This document shows, piece by piece, positions 1-5,900 of a stretch of 5,900 bases of DNA. The notes beneath the pieces are model-generated. The model saw nothing but the letters and a program-made list of their open reading frames with translations. It was not told the origin of the DNA and did not search any database. Position numbers and translations under genes: made by a program. The DNA comes from Rhodospirillaceae bacterium TMED167 (GTDB lineage Bacteria; Pseudomonadota; Alphaproteobacteria; Rhodospirillales_A; UBA2165): NCBI GenBank assembly GCA_002170915.1, contig NHHQ01000074.1, positions 9,821-15,720 of the forward strand, read 5' to 3'. How positions within the stretch are numbered: position 1 is the stretch's first letter; the number at the start of each line of letters is the position of its first letter.

Positions 1-1
1 A

Positions 2-835
2 TGGCGGCAATGGGACGGTGTGCTCCTCCGCGAAGTCCCGATGGCTAAATTCAAGAACGGCGTTGATCCAAAGTCTGTAACCTTCGACACGGGCTATGGA
101 CAGGACGCAATCGAGTCCTATGCAGTTTTTCAGAAACTTCAATCGGAGGGCGTCATTCCGACCGGCGTCAAATTTCAGGTGTGCATCCCCACTCCCCTGG
201 CGCCGGGATATAATTTTATCTCCCCGAGCGCCCAGGACGACTTCATTCCCGTCTACACTGATCATATTATCAGCGAAGTTCGCAAAATCGCCGATGCCAT
301 CCCACATGGGCGATGCTCGATCCAATGGGATGTGTGCCAGGAGGTCCTGATGTGGGAAAACTATTACGACTATGATCGGCCTGGGTACAAGGAGGAGATT
401 TTTTCCGTTCTGGGTCAAATTGGTGACGGCGTGCCCGCAGGCGTCGAGCTTGGCTACCATCTATGTTACGGCAGCCCCCGAGACGAGCACCTTGTGCAGC
501 CAAAAGATTCCGCCAACATGGTAGAGATGATGCATGGTATTGCGGCTACCGTGAACAGAACAGTTGACTTCTTCCACATCCCCGTACCAAAAGAACGTGA
601 CGATGACGCCTATTTTGCGCCGCTGGCAGACCTCGCGCTTCCGGGCGGCACGGACCTCTATATTGGCTGCGTTCATCATGACGACGAAAGCGGTGATACC
701 CGCCGCCTAGCCGCCGCCCAGAAGTATGTCAAAGTGGATGGCATCGGCACCGAATGTGGCTGGGGACGGGCTGATCCAGACCGGGTACCCGGCCTTCTCA
801 CCTCTCACTCCAAGCTCATAGCGGAATTTAATTAG
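2..835 (+). CDS. MetE-like (UROD/MetE superfamily) protein, 5' end outside the window
   Basis: The frame is open from base 2 with no stop before the window edge and ends at TAG 833-835, so the gene almost certainly begins upstream; GTG 20 and ATG 41 are possible internal starts but are not needed. About 277 residues are visible. Seen (residues counted from the GTG at 20): an IQWD motif (101-104) followed by QEVL, a YHLCYG motif (His147, Cys149) and a TECGWGR motif (Cys246). These resemble the C-terminal catalytic TIM barrel of cobalamin-independent methionine synthase, in which His-x-Cys, a Glu and a distal Cys bind zinc for thiol methyl transfer. The Glu expected after the His-x-Cys segment is not obvious; that stretch reads DFFHIPVP here. 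Inference: a MetE paralogue acting on another substrate, perhaps one-carbon chemistry, rather than true MetE. It converges on the Rieske operon, 96 bases away. Superfamily fairly likely, substrate unknown. Confidence 0.7.
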   Translation, partial: WRQWDGVLLREVPMAKFKNGVDPKSVTFDTGYGQDAIESYAVFQKLQSEGVIPTGVKFQVCIPTPLAPGYNFISPSAQDDFIPVYTDHIISEVRKIADAIPHGRCSIQWDVCQEVLMWENYYDYDRPGYKEEIFSVLGQIGDGVPAGVELGYHLCYGSPRDEHLVQPKDSANMVEMMHGIAATVNRTVDFFHIPVPKERDDDAYFAPLADLALPGGTDLYIGCVHHDDESGDTRRLAAAQKYVKVDGIGTECGWGRADPDRVPGLLTSHSKLIAEFN

Positions 836-931
836 ACTGCGTCAAAGTACAATAGAGATACCGGTGCTGACATCAGGCCCTGCCAGGGGCCCCTTTCCGA
901 TGGCCACGATCCACCGAGGCCCTCGACACCA
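836..931. terminator. Convergent intergenic gap with weak bulged hairpin
   Basis: This 96-base gap separates the convergent stop codons of the MetE-like gene and the oxygenase beta-subunit gene. It holds one hairpin candidate at about 876-891: GGCCCT, loop GCC, then AGGGGCC with one bulged G, followed on the plus strand by CCTTT. The T run is too short for a convincing intrinsic terminator in either direction, so this is a weak call. Confidence 0.25.
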
Positions 932-1462
932 TTACATCAGGAACGTCATGTTGGGGATGGGAAGATTGCGGTTAATCAGAACCAGCCGTTTTAAGCTGAT
1001 CTTCCACATGCCATGCTCCCTGCGGAGGCGATGTTCTGCTCGGCCTGCGAACGTACGCTGATCACCCAGGCCCAGCTGCCGGTCATCCGCTGTGCCCGCC
1101 CGGATTTCATAGATGACCTGGGAGGAAAAGACGGTGACCTCACCAGCTACGAGATCATCCGAAATACCCCCCCGAACCTGCACATTTGAGATCACATGTT
1201 GGGTTTGAGACGGCGGGCTTTGCGCCGGAAACCTGGTTTGACCGAGCCTGTAAACACGTTCTTCGCGGCGCAATGTATCGTCAAATATAAGCGACAAATG
1301 TTCATTGGGCGCAGCGTCTGCTTTGATTGGCAGCCAATAGATACCGTCGTCCGAGAAGAGATCCAGCCATGCTTGCAAGTGACCTTCATCAATCAGTCTT
1401 GCTTCCTCATATAGAAAATCTTCCGCATCCGGGCGGCTCATAATGTCTTCGGACTGGTCCAT
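932..1462 (-). CDS. Aromatic-ring-hydroxylating dioxygenase, beta (small) subunit
   Basis: Product of 176 residues, the usual size for this family. The beta subunit has an NTF2/SnoaL-like cone fold and is structural: it packs with the Rieske alpha subunit, typically as alpha3beta3, and carries no iron. Seen: an N-terminal DFLYEEARLID segment (15-25), a W-L-D-L-F stretch and YWLP (42-45), SQTQHVISNVQV (85-96), a GRAEHRLRR segment (140-148) and GMWKISLK (151-158), ending in a hydrophobic PNMTFLM tail. The N-terminal segment lines up by memory with benzoate dioxygenase BenB. It lies 3 bases downstream of the alpha-subunit stop, so it is the second gene of an operon, probably translationally coupled. 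The start is uncertain: ATG 1462 has no clear Shine-Dalgarno sequence, and ATG 1441 (residue 8) would give a BenB-like short leader but also lacks one. Family call is confident; substrate is unknown. Confidence 0.9.
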   Translation of the reverse strand: MDQSEDIMSRPDAEDFLYEEARLIDEGHLQAWLDLFSDDGIYWLPIKADAAPNEHLSLIFDDTLRREERVYRLGQTRFPAQSPPSQTQHVISNVQVRGGISDDLVAGEVTVFSSQVIYEIRAGTADDRQLGLGDQRTFAGRAEHRLRREHGMWKISLKRLVLINRNLPIPNMTFLM

Positions 1463-1465
1463 GAA

Positions 1466-2773
1466 CTATGCGCCCATATGTGCTTTCCAGGCGCGATGGA
1501 AGGCCCGTTGTGGTGTTTCATCGGTGGACTCTGCTACCCGGACGCCAAGGTTATCAAATGTCTCCCGCGCCATACCCCGGCTCAACAGCAGCCATTCCAC
1601 CTCCTCCGCCTGCAGACCCGTCTGGTTAAAGGCAAAAATCTCGACATCATCCGGAGACCCAAAACTCGCTGGTCCAAAAAATCGCTGATAGCCGGAGAGC
1701 CGGAAATCGTTGTAGGCCTCCGACGCCCCCTTGAGTTTAAAGAAATGCATGGCGACTTCCGTCCGGTCCACACTTATGGGGCGGATTACCCTGAATTGGC
1801 CATGAAGAACGGCAAGGCTCGGAAAGATCAGCAGGTTCATGGCATTCAGCATTTCGTGCATACTCTGGGTGCCGTATTTCCCCTCCAGCCAATCGACATA
1901 ATCCGCAAAAGGCCCCGCCTTCATGTTGTCTGCGGCGTCTGGGGAGAGCGGGCTCTCCCAGATCCCGTGACCGTTCTCAAAACCGAGTGTGCGGCCGGTC
2001 ATCCGGTGGGCAAAGATTTCGTCCAGATCGCCTTGGGTATAAGCGCCATGCTGGCCCCCTTTATTGCCAAACTCGGCCACCAATTTGAAAAAAGACTCGT
2101 GGACCGTGTCCCCATGATAGCCGTCCGTTGAATTCTCCGCCTGAAACTTCCAGTTACCCCGGTATTCTGTTCGATGCGCCCCCTGCACGACCTCCACCTC
2201 ACCGTCCGGCGCCCGGTCCAAATGGATGTCCAGGAACGGTTTGGCGGCGCCAAGATACGCCAAAAAAGTGATCGCGTCCGCATCCATGTTGGCGAAGACG
2301 AGGCCTCGGTAGATCTCAACCCGTGGCACCGACATGAGACCAAAGCGGGATTTATCCAGGTCGTCCGGGTAACCGCCTTTATGTTTGGCAACCCCTTGAA
2401 GCGTGCCATCAAGCCCGTAGACCCAGCCATGGTACTGGCATTGGAAGCGTTTGACCGATCCCCGCTCCTCGCGACAAACAACCGACCCCCGGTGGCGGCA
2501 ACGATTTAGAAAGACATGGATCTCCCCGTGCTCATCCCGGCTCATTACCACAGGCCGACGTCCCATAAAGGAGGTCTTGAAATCGCCAGGGTTGCGGACC
2601 TCACTCTCATGGCCGATGAAAATCCAGCATTTGCCGAATATATCGCGCATTTCCGTATTGAAAATTTGCTCGTCCGTGTAGACCGCCCCATGCACACGGA
2701 AATCGTCCGCAGCCTCGTACACGAGGGCGTTTGCATCAACTGTTGTCTTCGCAGTCGGAGTAAAGGTATCCAT
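1466..2773 (-). CDS. Aromatic-ring-hydroxylating dioxygenase, Rieske alpha (large) subunit, benzoate-type
   Basis: Catalytic subunit, 435 residues from ATG 2773. It would activate O2 and add both atoms to an aromatic ring, giving a cis-dihydrodiol, in the cytoplasm. Seen: the Rieske [2Fe-2S] ligands CRH (Cys92, His94) and CQYH (Cys112, His115); the mononuclear-iron site ENSTDGYHGDTVH with bridging Asp217 and ligands His220 and His225; and a candidate third ligand Asp375 or Asp376 in FGSPDDVEIF. All key residues are intact. The GNWK.QAEN..DGYH.. context and the HES and GRRPVV segments near the N-terminus resemble BenA-type (benzoate, toluate, anthranilate) enzymes, by memory. Start: an AAAGG (2781-2785) lies 7 bases before ATG 2773; GTG 2776 directly before it would add one residue but is spaced only 4 bases. 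First gene of the alpha-beta operon, divergent from the Memo-AMMECR1 fusion. No reductase gene accompanies it. Substrate cannot be fixed from sequence. Confidence 0.93.
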   Translation of the reverse strand: MDTFTPTAKTTVDANALVYEAADDFRVHGAVYTDEQIFNTEMRDIFGKCWIFIGHESEVRNPGDFKTSFMGRRPVVMSRDEHGEIHVFLNRCRHRGSVVCREERGSVKRFQCQYHGWVYGLDGTLQGVAKHKGGYPDDLDKSRFGLMSVPRVEIYRGLVFANMDADAITFLAYLGAAKPFLDIHLDRAPDGEVEVVQGAHRTEYRGNWKFQAENSTDGYHGDTVHESFFKLVAEFGNKGGQHGAYTQGDLDEIFAHRMTGRTLGFENGHGIWESPLSPDAADNMKAGPFADYVDWLEGKYGTQSMHEMLNAMNLLIFPSLAVLHGQFRVIRPISVDRTEVAMHFFKLKGASEAYNDFRLSGYQRFFGPASFGSPDDVEIFAFNQTGLQAEEVEWLLLSRGMARETFDNLGVRVAESTDETPQRAFHRAWKAHMGA

Positions 2774-2776
2774 CAC

Positions 2777-2904
2777 GCTGCCTTTATCTTTTGACTAAGT
2801 CTATGCGGGGAAACGATCTTGGTCCAGAGCCGAGACGGCGCAGGTTGGCAAAAACAGGTTCAGCGGAAATATCCCTGTTCAGGGCACCGAGCCTCCCGTA
2901 AGAT
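2777..2904. promoter_or_regulatory. Divergent promoter region with clustered repeats
   Basis: These 128 bases must carry promoters for the oxygenase operon (leftward) and the Memo-AMMECR1 gene (rightward). Seen: CAGGTT twice (2841-2846, 2855-2860); GTTCAG twice (2858-2863, 2877-2882); an inverted pair AACAGG (2853-2858) and CCTGTT (2874-2879) 15 bases apart; and a perfect palindrome CCCTGTTCAGGG at 2873-2884 (arms of 5, centre TT). TTGACT at 2791-2796 is a five-of-six match to a rightward -35 box, but only a poor -10 (GATCTT, 2815-2820) follows. The 9-base palindrome GACTAAGTC (2793-2801) overlaps it. A regulator site is plausible; exact promoters are not resolved. Confidence 0.4.
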
Positions 2905-4428
2905 ATGGTCATCGTGGCGCAAGATGTATTGAAATTGGATGAGAGCCTTGTTCGCCAGCCGGCGGTGGCCGGAACGTTCTATCCCAGCAACCCCACAGAA
3001 CTCGCCGCCACGGTGCAATTCTATCTATCGCAAGCCAAAGAAAAAATCGGCACCGCGTGCCTGATACCGCCCAAAGCAATCATCGTGCCGCACGCAGGAT
3101 ATGTCTATTCCGGTCTGACCGCCGCCGCAGCGTATAACAGCCTCAGAATGCAGTCGGATAAAATTACCCGGGTGATTATGATGGGGCCGTGTCATCGGGT
3201 CGGGATCGCCGGACTGGCTCTGCCTTCCACACAAGCTTTCAGCACGCCGCTGGGCAGCGTACCCGTGGACACGGATGCCACTGCAAAAATCATCCGTCTA
3301 GACCAGGTTAAAATTTTCAATGAAACCCACAAAAACGACCATGCGCTCGAGGTGCATCTCCCCTTCTTGCAGACGATCCTCACCAGTTTTTCCATCGTCC
3401 CCCTGATCGTGGGACAGGCAGCACCATCAGACGTGGCGGAAGTTTTGGATCTTCTGTGGGGCGGCGAGGAAACCCTCATCCTGATTTCTTCTGATCTCAG
3501 TCACTACCAGTCCTACAAGGATGCCCAGAAAGTAGATGACTTCACCCGCCAGGCTATTGAACAATTGGATGCCCAGGCGCTAGGCGATCAACAGGCATGT
3601 GGCCGCCATTCCATCAAGGGATTGATGGAGGTTGCGCGGAAGCGAGGGCTCCGGGTTAGCACGGCAGATGTCAGAAATTCTGGGGATACAGCAGGTGCCA
3701 AGGATAAGGTGGTCGGATATGGCTCTTGGCTGTTTTCATACGCTTCGGAAAAAGTAAAAAGTAATGCGCCGCAAATCGTCAACAAAGAGAAACACTTTGG
3801 CGATACCAATCAGAAAATTCTGGATCAATATGGCGAGGCTCTCCTGGTGGTAGCCGCCAAGGCCATACAAAACAGTTTAAGAAAACAGGCTCCCCTGCGG
3901 ATCAATCTGGCTTCATTTCCGAGAGAGCTTCAGGATCATGGCGCCTGCTTCGTCACTCTGAATAAAGACGGAAAACTGAGGGGATGTATCGGTTCAATCC
4001 AAGCATGGCGGCCCTTGGTGACGGATGTGGCAGAAAATTCCTGTAAGGCCGCTTTTCAGGATACGCGCTTTGCCAAACTTTCCGCGCAGGAACTGATAGA
4101 GAATGATATATCGATCCATATTTCCGTGCTTGGCCCGCAAACGCCCATCTCTTTTTCTAGCGAGGCGGATTTAATTTCGCAGGTAAGGCCGGGCATGGAC
4201 GGCCTTGTACTCATTGAAGGCAAACATCGCGGTGTCTTCCTACCAATCGTCTGGAACTCATTGCCTGACGCACCCACATTTCTCCGCCAATTGAAACGAA
4301 AAGCTGGTTTATCCGAGGATTATTGGTCAGATGGCCTACAGGTCTTCCGCTACGTTACTCGCGGCATTTCCTCGGGGGCCCTACCCTCTGGGGTCAATCT
4401 CTGGCAGATAAATAGACAGGTAGAGTAA
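2905..4428 (+). CDS. Memo-like / AMMECR1 fusion protein (AmmeMemoRadiSam components B and A)
   Basis: Product of 507 residues with two domains. Memo-like domain, about 15-279: RQPAVAGTFYP (17-27); PHAGYVYSG (62-70, His63); GPCHR (94-98, His97); HALEVHLPF (146-154); SSDLSH (195-200, His200); CGRH (232-235, Cys232). His63, His97 and Cys232 match the human MEMO1 metal ligands His49, His81 and Cys244 as I recall them. A polar linker (about 280-302) leads to the AMMECR1 domain, about 303-487: GACFVTL, the hallmark LRGCIGSI (358-365), DTRF (386-389), GMDGLVL and FLPIVW (445-450). The Memo fold is related to LigB class III extradiol dioxygenases. The two families occur beside a radical-SAM protein in bacteria and archaea; that partner is not visible here, and the shared role is not established. 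ATG 2905 is the earliest start, since TAA 2899-2901 lies in frame just upstream; the Shine-Dalgarno is poor. It is divergent from the oxygenase. Family assignment is strong; function is unknown. Confidence 0.9.
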   Translation: MVIVAQDVLKLDESLVRQPAVAGTFYPSNPTELAATVQFYLSQAKEKIGTACLIPPKAIIVPHAGYVYSGLTAAAAYNSLRMQSDKITRVIMMGPCHRVGIAGLALPSTQAFSTPLGSVPVDTDATAKIIRLDQVKIFNETHKNDHALEVHLPFLQTILTSFSIVPLIVGQAAPSDVAEVLDLLWGGEETLILISSDLSHYQSYKDAQKVDDFTRQAIEQLDAQALGDQQACGRHSIKGLMEVARKRGLRVSTADVRNSGDTAGAKDKVVGYGSWLFSYASEKVKSNAPQIVNKEKHFGDTNQKILDQYGEALLVVAAKAIQNSLRKQAPLRINLASFPRELQDHGACFVTLNKDGKLRGCIGSIQAWRPLVTDVAENSCKAAFQDTRFAKLSAQELIENDISIHISVLGPQTPISFSSEADLISQVRPGMDGLVLIEGKHRGVFLPIVWNSLPDAPTFLRQLKRKAGLSEDYWSDGLQVFRYVTRGISSGALPSGVNLWQINRQVE

Positions 4429-4434
4429 CCTGTC
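4415..4434 (+). repeat. Perfect hairpin straddling the stop codon of the fusion gene
   Basis: GACAGGT (4415-4421) pairs perfectly with ACCTGTC (4428-4434) around a 6-base loop that includes most of the TAA stop (4426-4428). No T run follows, so it does not look like a standard intrinsic terminator. It could block 3' exonuclease decay or be fortuitous. Confidence 0.4.
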
Positions 4435-4632
4435 AAACCAGTCTGGAATTATCGTATACTATGCGAACGGCGATGCAAAAGCACTGATCCAAGAATCCGG
4501 AGAAACGAAAGACGCCGCTCTACAGCAGCTTGACCTTATGATAAATATCCGATCACCCGAGCAAACCGCGCGTCTAATTTTGATGTCACGTGGGTCAACA
4601 GGGCCGTAATTTCTCATTGCCCAATTGGTCCA
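4429..4632. other. Convergent intergenic gap, no confident gene
   Basis: This 204-base stretch lies between the convergent stops of the Memo-AMMECR1 fusion and the DMT transporter. I see no good terminator. Plus-strand frame 2 is open from 4424 to a TAA at 4607-4609 (61 codons), reading NQSGIIVYYANGD and later LQQLDLMINIRSPEQTARL. It has no Shine-Dalgarno and its first ATG is at 4538, so it is either chance or the decayed end of a gene. The palindromes CCAATTGG (4621-4628) and CACGTG are short and probably meaningless. Confidence 0.35.
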
Positions 4633-5523
4633 TTATTGAACGGTTTCTTTTATCCGGGACTCGCGCACAGCGATATAGATACCGACCCCGATGAGAACGA
4701 CGACCCCCACCCAAGATAAAGCATTAGGAAAGTCTCCAAAGACGTAATATCCGATGCCCGACGCGGCAAGGATCGTCACATAAAAAAAAGGCGTAACCAC
4801 CACTGCCGGAGCGGCGACAAATGCATGCATCATCATGACCTGTCCCAAGGCGGCGAGCACCACCATGCCCACGAATGGCCAGATATCTGAAGGCGCGGGT
4901 ATCACGAAGAAAGCCGGCGTTGCAACCGTCAGTCCTACCGCCCCTACTAGAGCCGTATAGACTACCGTTAGCAGGGGGGCATCCTGTTGAGCTAGCTTTC
5001 GCGAGGAAATCGAAAACAACGCAAACAAAAAGCCTGCAGAGAGCCCTGCCAGCGTCCCCATTCTAAGCTCCTGGAGGCCCGGCTGCACGATCAGGAGAAC
5101 CCCACCAAAGCCGACAAGAACAGCGATCCAACGGCGGAACCCCACATGTTCATTCAACATAAAAGGCGACAGAATGGTGACGATAATTGGCGTAATAAAA
5201 ATCAGCGCTGTTGCGTCAGCCAGGGGTATGTCGGTCACCGCCAAATAAAAGAGCCCAACTGCAGAGACTGCATAAATTCCCCGCATAAGTTGAGCCTTCG
5301 GTGACTTGGGCATCAAATTAGCCCAGCCATACTTGATCACTACGATGGGCAGAAAAATGATCAACATGGCGCTGTATTGTATCCAAATGATCTCTAGTAC
5401 CGGATAAGTGAGGCCAAGATACTTTGCGAATCCGTCTTTCATCGAAAACAAGATAGATGCGCCACTCATAAGGAGAATGCCGCGGAACGGCGAACTTAAT
5501 TCAAAGGCCAATCGAGTTCTCAT
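4633..5523 (-). CDS. EamA/DMT-superfamily inner-membrane transporter
   Basis: Product of 296 residues, the typical length for a ten-helix drug/metabolite transporter. Such proteins move small metabolites, often amino acids or other organic solutes, across the inner membrane. Seen: ten hydrophobic segments at roughly 14-36, 43-64, 80-97, 104-122, 131-148, 154-172, 185-206, 213-233, 240-261 and 268-287, forming two EamA repeats of five helices each (about 13-147 and 157-286). The first repeat ends with the common pattern PLADATAL..ITPI..T.LS....NEHVG.RRW.AV..GF.GVLLIVQPG, and the protein has a basic-rich end (RESRIKE). Start ATG 5523 has no clear Shine-Dalgarno; residue 19 (Met) is an alternative but would cut into helix 1. 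It is transcribed alone, convergent with the fusion gene and divergent from the cupin-like gene. Substrate cannot be inferred. The family call is secure. Confidence 0.92.
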   Translation of the reverse strand: MRTRLAFELSSPFRGILLMSGASILFSMKDGFAKYLGLTYPVLEIIWIQYSAMLIIFLPIVVIKYGWANLMPKSPKAQLMRGIYAVSAVGLFYLAVTDIPLADATALIFITPIIVTILSPFMLNEHVGFRRWIAVLVGFGGVLLIVQPGLQELRMGTLAGLSAGFLFALFSISSRKLAQQDAPLLTVVYTALVGAVGLTVATPAFFVIPAPSDIWPFVGMVVLAALGQVMMMHAFVAAPAVVVTPFFYVTILAASGIGYYVFGDFPNALSWVGVVVLIGVGIYIAVRESRIKETVQ

Positions 5524-5652
5524 CCAAAAATTTTCTAGTTAGGTAAACTATGCGGTGATCACATTAGATGACAAGCTGTTTACCTGTCCCCAGGTGCCGG
5601 CGCAAAATTCTTCTCAGAATTTCCATACAAAGATGGCTATTGCCTGCTTTCA

Positions 5653-5669
5653 GGACAAAGTCTTTGTCC
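5653..5669 (+). promoter_or_regulatory. Candidate operator: perfect 8-base inverted repeat
   Basis: GGACAAAGTCTTTGTCC has exact 8-base arms around a single T and lies 69 bases upstream of the cupin-like start. Its right arm contributes TTGTC to a possible -35 box (TTGTCC, 5665-5670), followed after 17 bases by a poor -10 (TAAATG, 5688-5693). A dimeric regulator bound here would cover that -35. The symmetry is seen; the regulator and promoter are inferred. Confidence 0.45.
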
Positions 5670-5725
5670 CGGCTGCAAATTACATGGTAAATGCTCGCTC
5701 AGTGTTTCTCAGAAATAATACATTC

Positions 5726-5734
5726 GGGGAGGAG
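5726..5734 (+). promoter_or_regulatory. Strong ribosome binding site of the cupin-like gene
   Basis: GGGGAGGAG contains a full GGAGG core (5728-5732), with 6 bases between the core and ATG 5739. It is the best Shine-Dalgarno in the window and fixes the start of the gene that follows. Confidence 0.8.
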
Positions 5735-5738
5735 TAAA

Positions 5739-5900
5739 ATGACGCTAAATATTCGCCGCATCGTGACGGGACACGACGAGGACGGCAACGCCATTATCTC
5801 GACGGACAATATTATGGATAATATCCACAAACTCCGGAGCGGGAATCCGCAAACACTCCTGTGGCAGACAGAGGACACCCCCGCCGCCGTGGACGGGGAT
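5739..5900 (+). CDS. Cupin-domain-like protein, N-terminal part (runs off the right edge)
   Basis: The first 54 codons are visible, with no stop before the window ends. The start ATG follows a strong GGGGAGGAG ribosome binding site. The opening (LNIRRIVTGHDEDGNAII, then LLWQTEDTPA at 40-49) resembles the N-terminal region of small cytoplasmic cupin proteins that begin RRVVTGHD.DGKAV and carry a ...W.TD..PA segment before the cupin barrel. The metal-binding cupin motifs would lie beyond the window, so the domain itself is not seen. Such cupins often sit in catabolic clusters, where their role is rarely known. The gene is divergent from the DMT transporter and preceded by candidate operator repeats. 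Family by remembered resemblance only; function unknown. Confidence 0.6.
   Translation, partial: MTLNIRRIVTGHDEDGNAIISTDNIMDNIHKLRSGNPQTLLWQTEDTPAAVDGD

Larger units (their letters stand above)
5524..5738. promoter_or_regulatory. Divergent regulatory region with several inverted repeats
   Basis: These 215 bases separate the divergent starts of the transporter and the cupin-like gene. Exact inverted repeats seen: TAGTT-AGGTA-AACTA (5536-5550), just upstream of the transporter start; ACCTG-TCCC-CAGGT (5582-5595); AAATTCT-TCTC-AGAATTT (5605-5622); and GGACAAAG-T-CTTTGTCC (5653-5669). The last two are the longest and the best operator candidates. A frame is open from GTG 5555 to TAA 5737 (60 codons), but it has no Shine-Dalgarno and runs over these elements, so I do not call it a gene. 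Confidence 0.5.

Noticed and set aside
876..896. Intrinsic terminator between the convergent genes
   Set aside because: The stem has a bulge and the T run is only three bases, so it is kept only as a weak candidate.
1478..2131. 217-codon plus-strand open frame opposite the oxygenase alpha gene
   Set aside because: It is antisense to a gene with intact catalytic motifs and its translation shows no family features; a shadow of the real coding strand.
1999..2481. 160-codon minus-strand open frame inside the alpha gene
   Set aside because: Alternative frame of the confirmed Rieske alpha gene, with low-complexity Ser/Arg/Trp-rich translation.
2905..3750. Calling the Memo half an extradiol (LigB-type) ring-cleavage dioxygenase
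   Set aside because: It shares the fold, but the PHAGYVYSG, SSDLSH and CGRH motifs match Memo proteins, whose third metal ligand is Cys rather than the Glu of extradiol enzymes.
4621..4628. CCAATTGG palindrome near the transporter stop
   Set aside because: Eight bases, no U tract and no second copy; expected by chance.
5555..5737. 60-codon open frame from GTG 5555 ending just before the cupin-like start
   Set aside because: No Shine-Dalgarno, no recognisable protein features, and it runs over the inverted repeats and the ribosome binding site of the next gene.

Overview
The window has moderate GC (a little above 50% by eye) and compact bacterial gene spacing. Its gene content is that of an aerobic, aromatic-degrading proteobacterium. 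An alphaproteobacterium is my best guess, from the look of the transporter and oxygenase sequences; no rRNA or other phylogenetic marker is present, so this is weak inference. I see no tRNA, rRNA, CRISPR array, insertion sequence or phage gene.

Layout, left to right. (1) Bases 2-835, plus strand: the 3' part of a gene for a methionine synthase (MetE)-like TIM-barrel protein that enters from outside the window. (2) Bases 932-2773, minus strand: a two-gene operon for a Rieske non-heme iron oxygenase. The alpha (catalytic) subunit comes first and the beta subunit follows after a 3-base gap. The alpha subunit resembles the benzoate/toluate (BenA-like) branch. It converges on gene 1. (3) Bases 2905-4428, plus strand, divergent from the oxygenase across about 130 bases: a single-chain fusion of a Memo-like domain and an AMMECR1 domain, which are components B and A of the AmmeMemoRadiSam set. 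(4) Bases 4633-5523, minus strand: a ten-helix EamA/DMT-family inner-membrane exporter or importer. (5) From 5739 to the right edge, plus strand: the start of a small cupin-like protein with a strong ribosome binding site, divergent from the transporter across 215 bases rich in inverted repeats.

How the genes may work together: the oxygenase, the MetE-like protein (possible methyl or one-carbon chemistry), the small cupin and the small-molecule transporter would fit a catabolic accessory region handling an aromatic or methylated compound. The oxygenase has no reductase or ferredoxin gene in this window, so electrons must come from elsewhere. The most intriguing gene is the Memo-AMMECR1 fusion. 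Its bacterial function is not established to my knowledge, its Memo half shares a fold with LigB-type extradiol dioxygenases, and it sits back to back with a ring-hydroxylating oxygenase. The radical-SAM partner (component C) is not in view. The pathway link is inference from proximity only.
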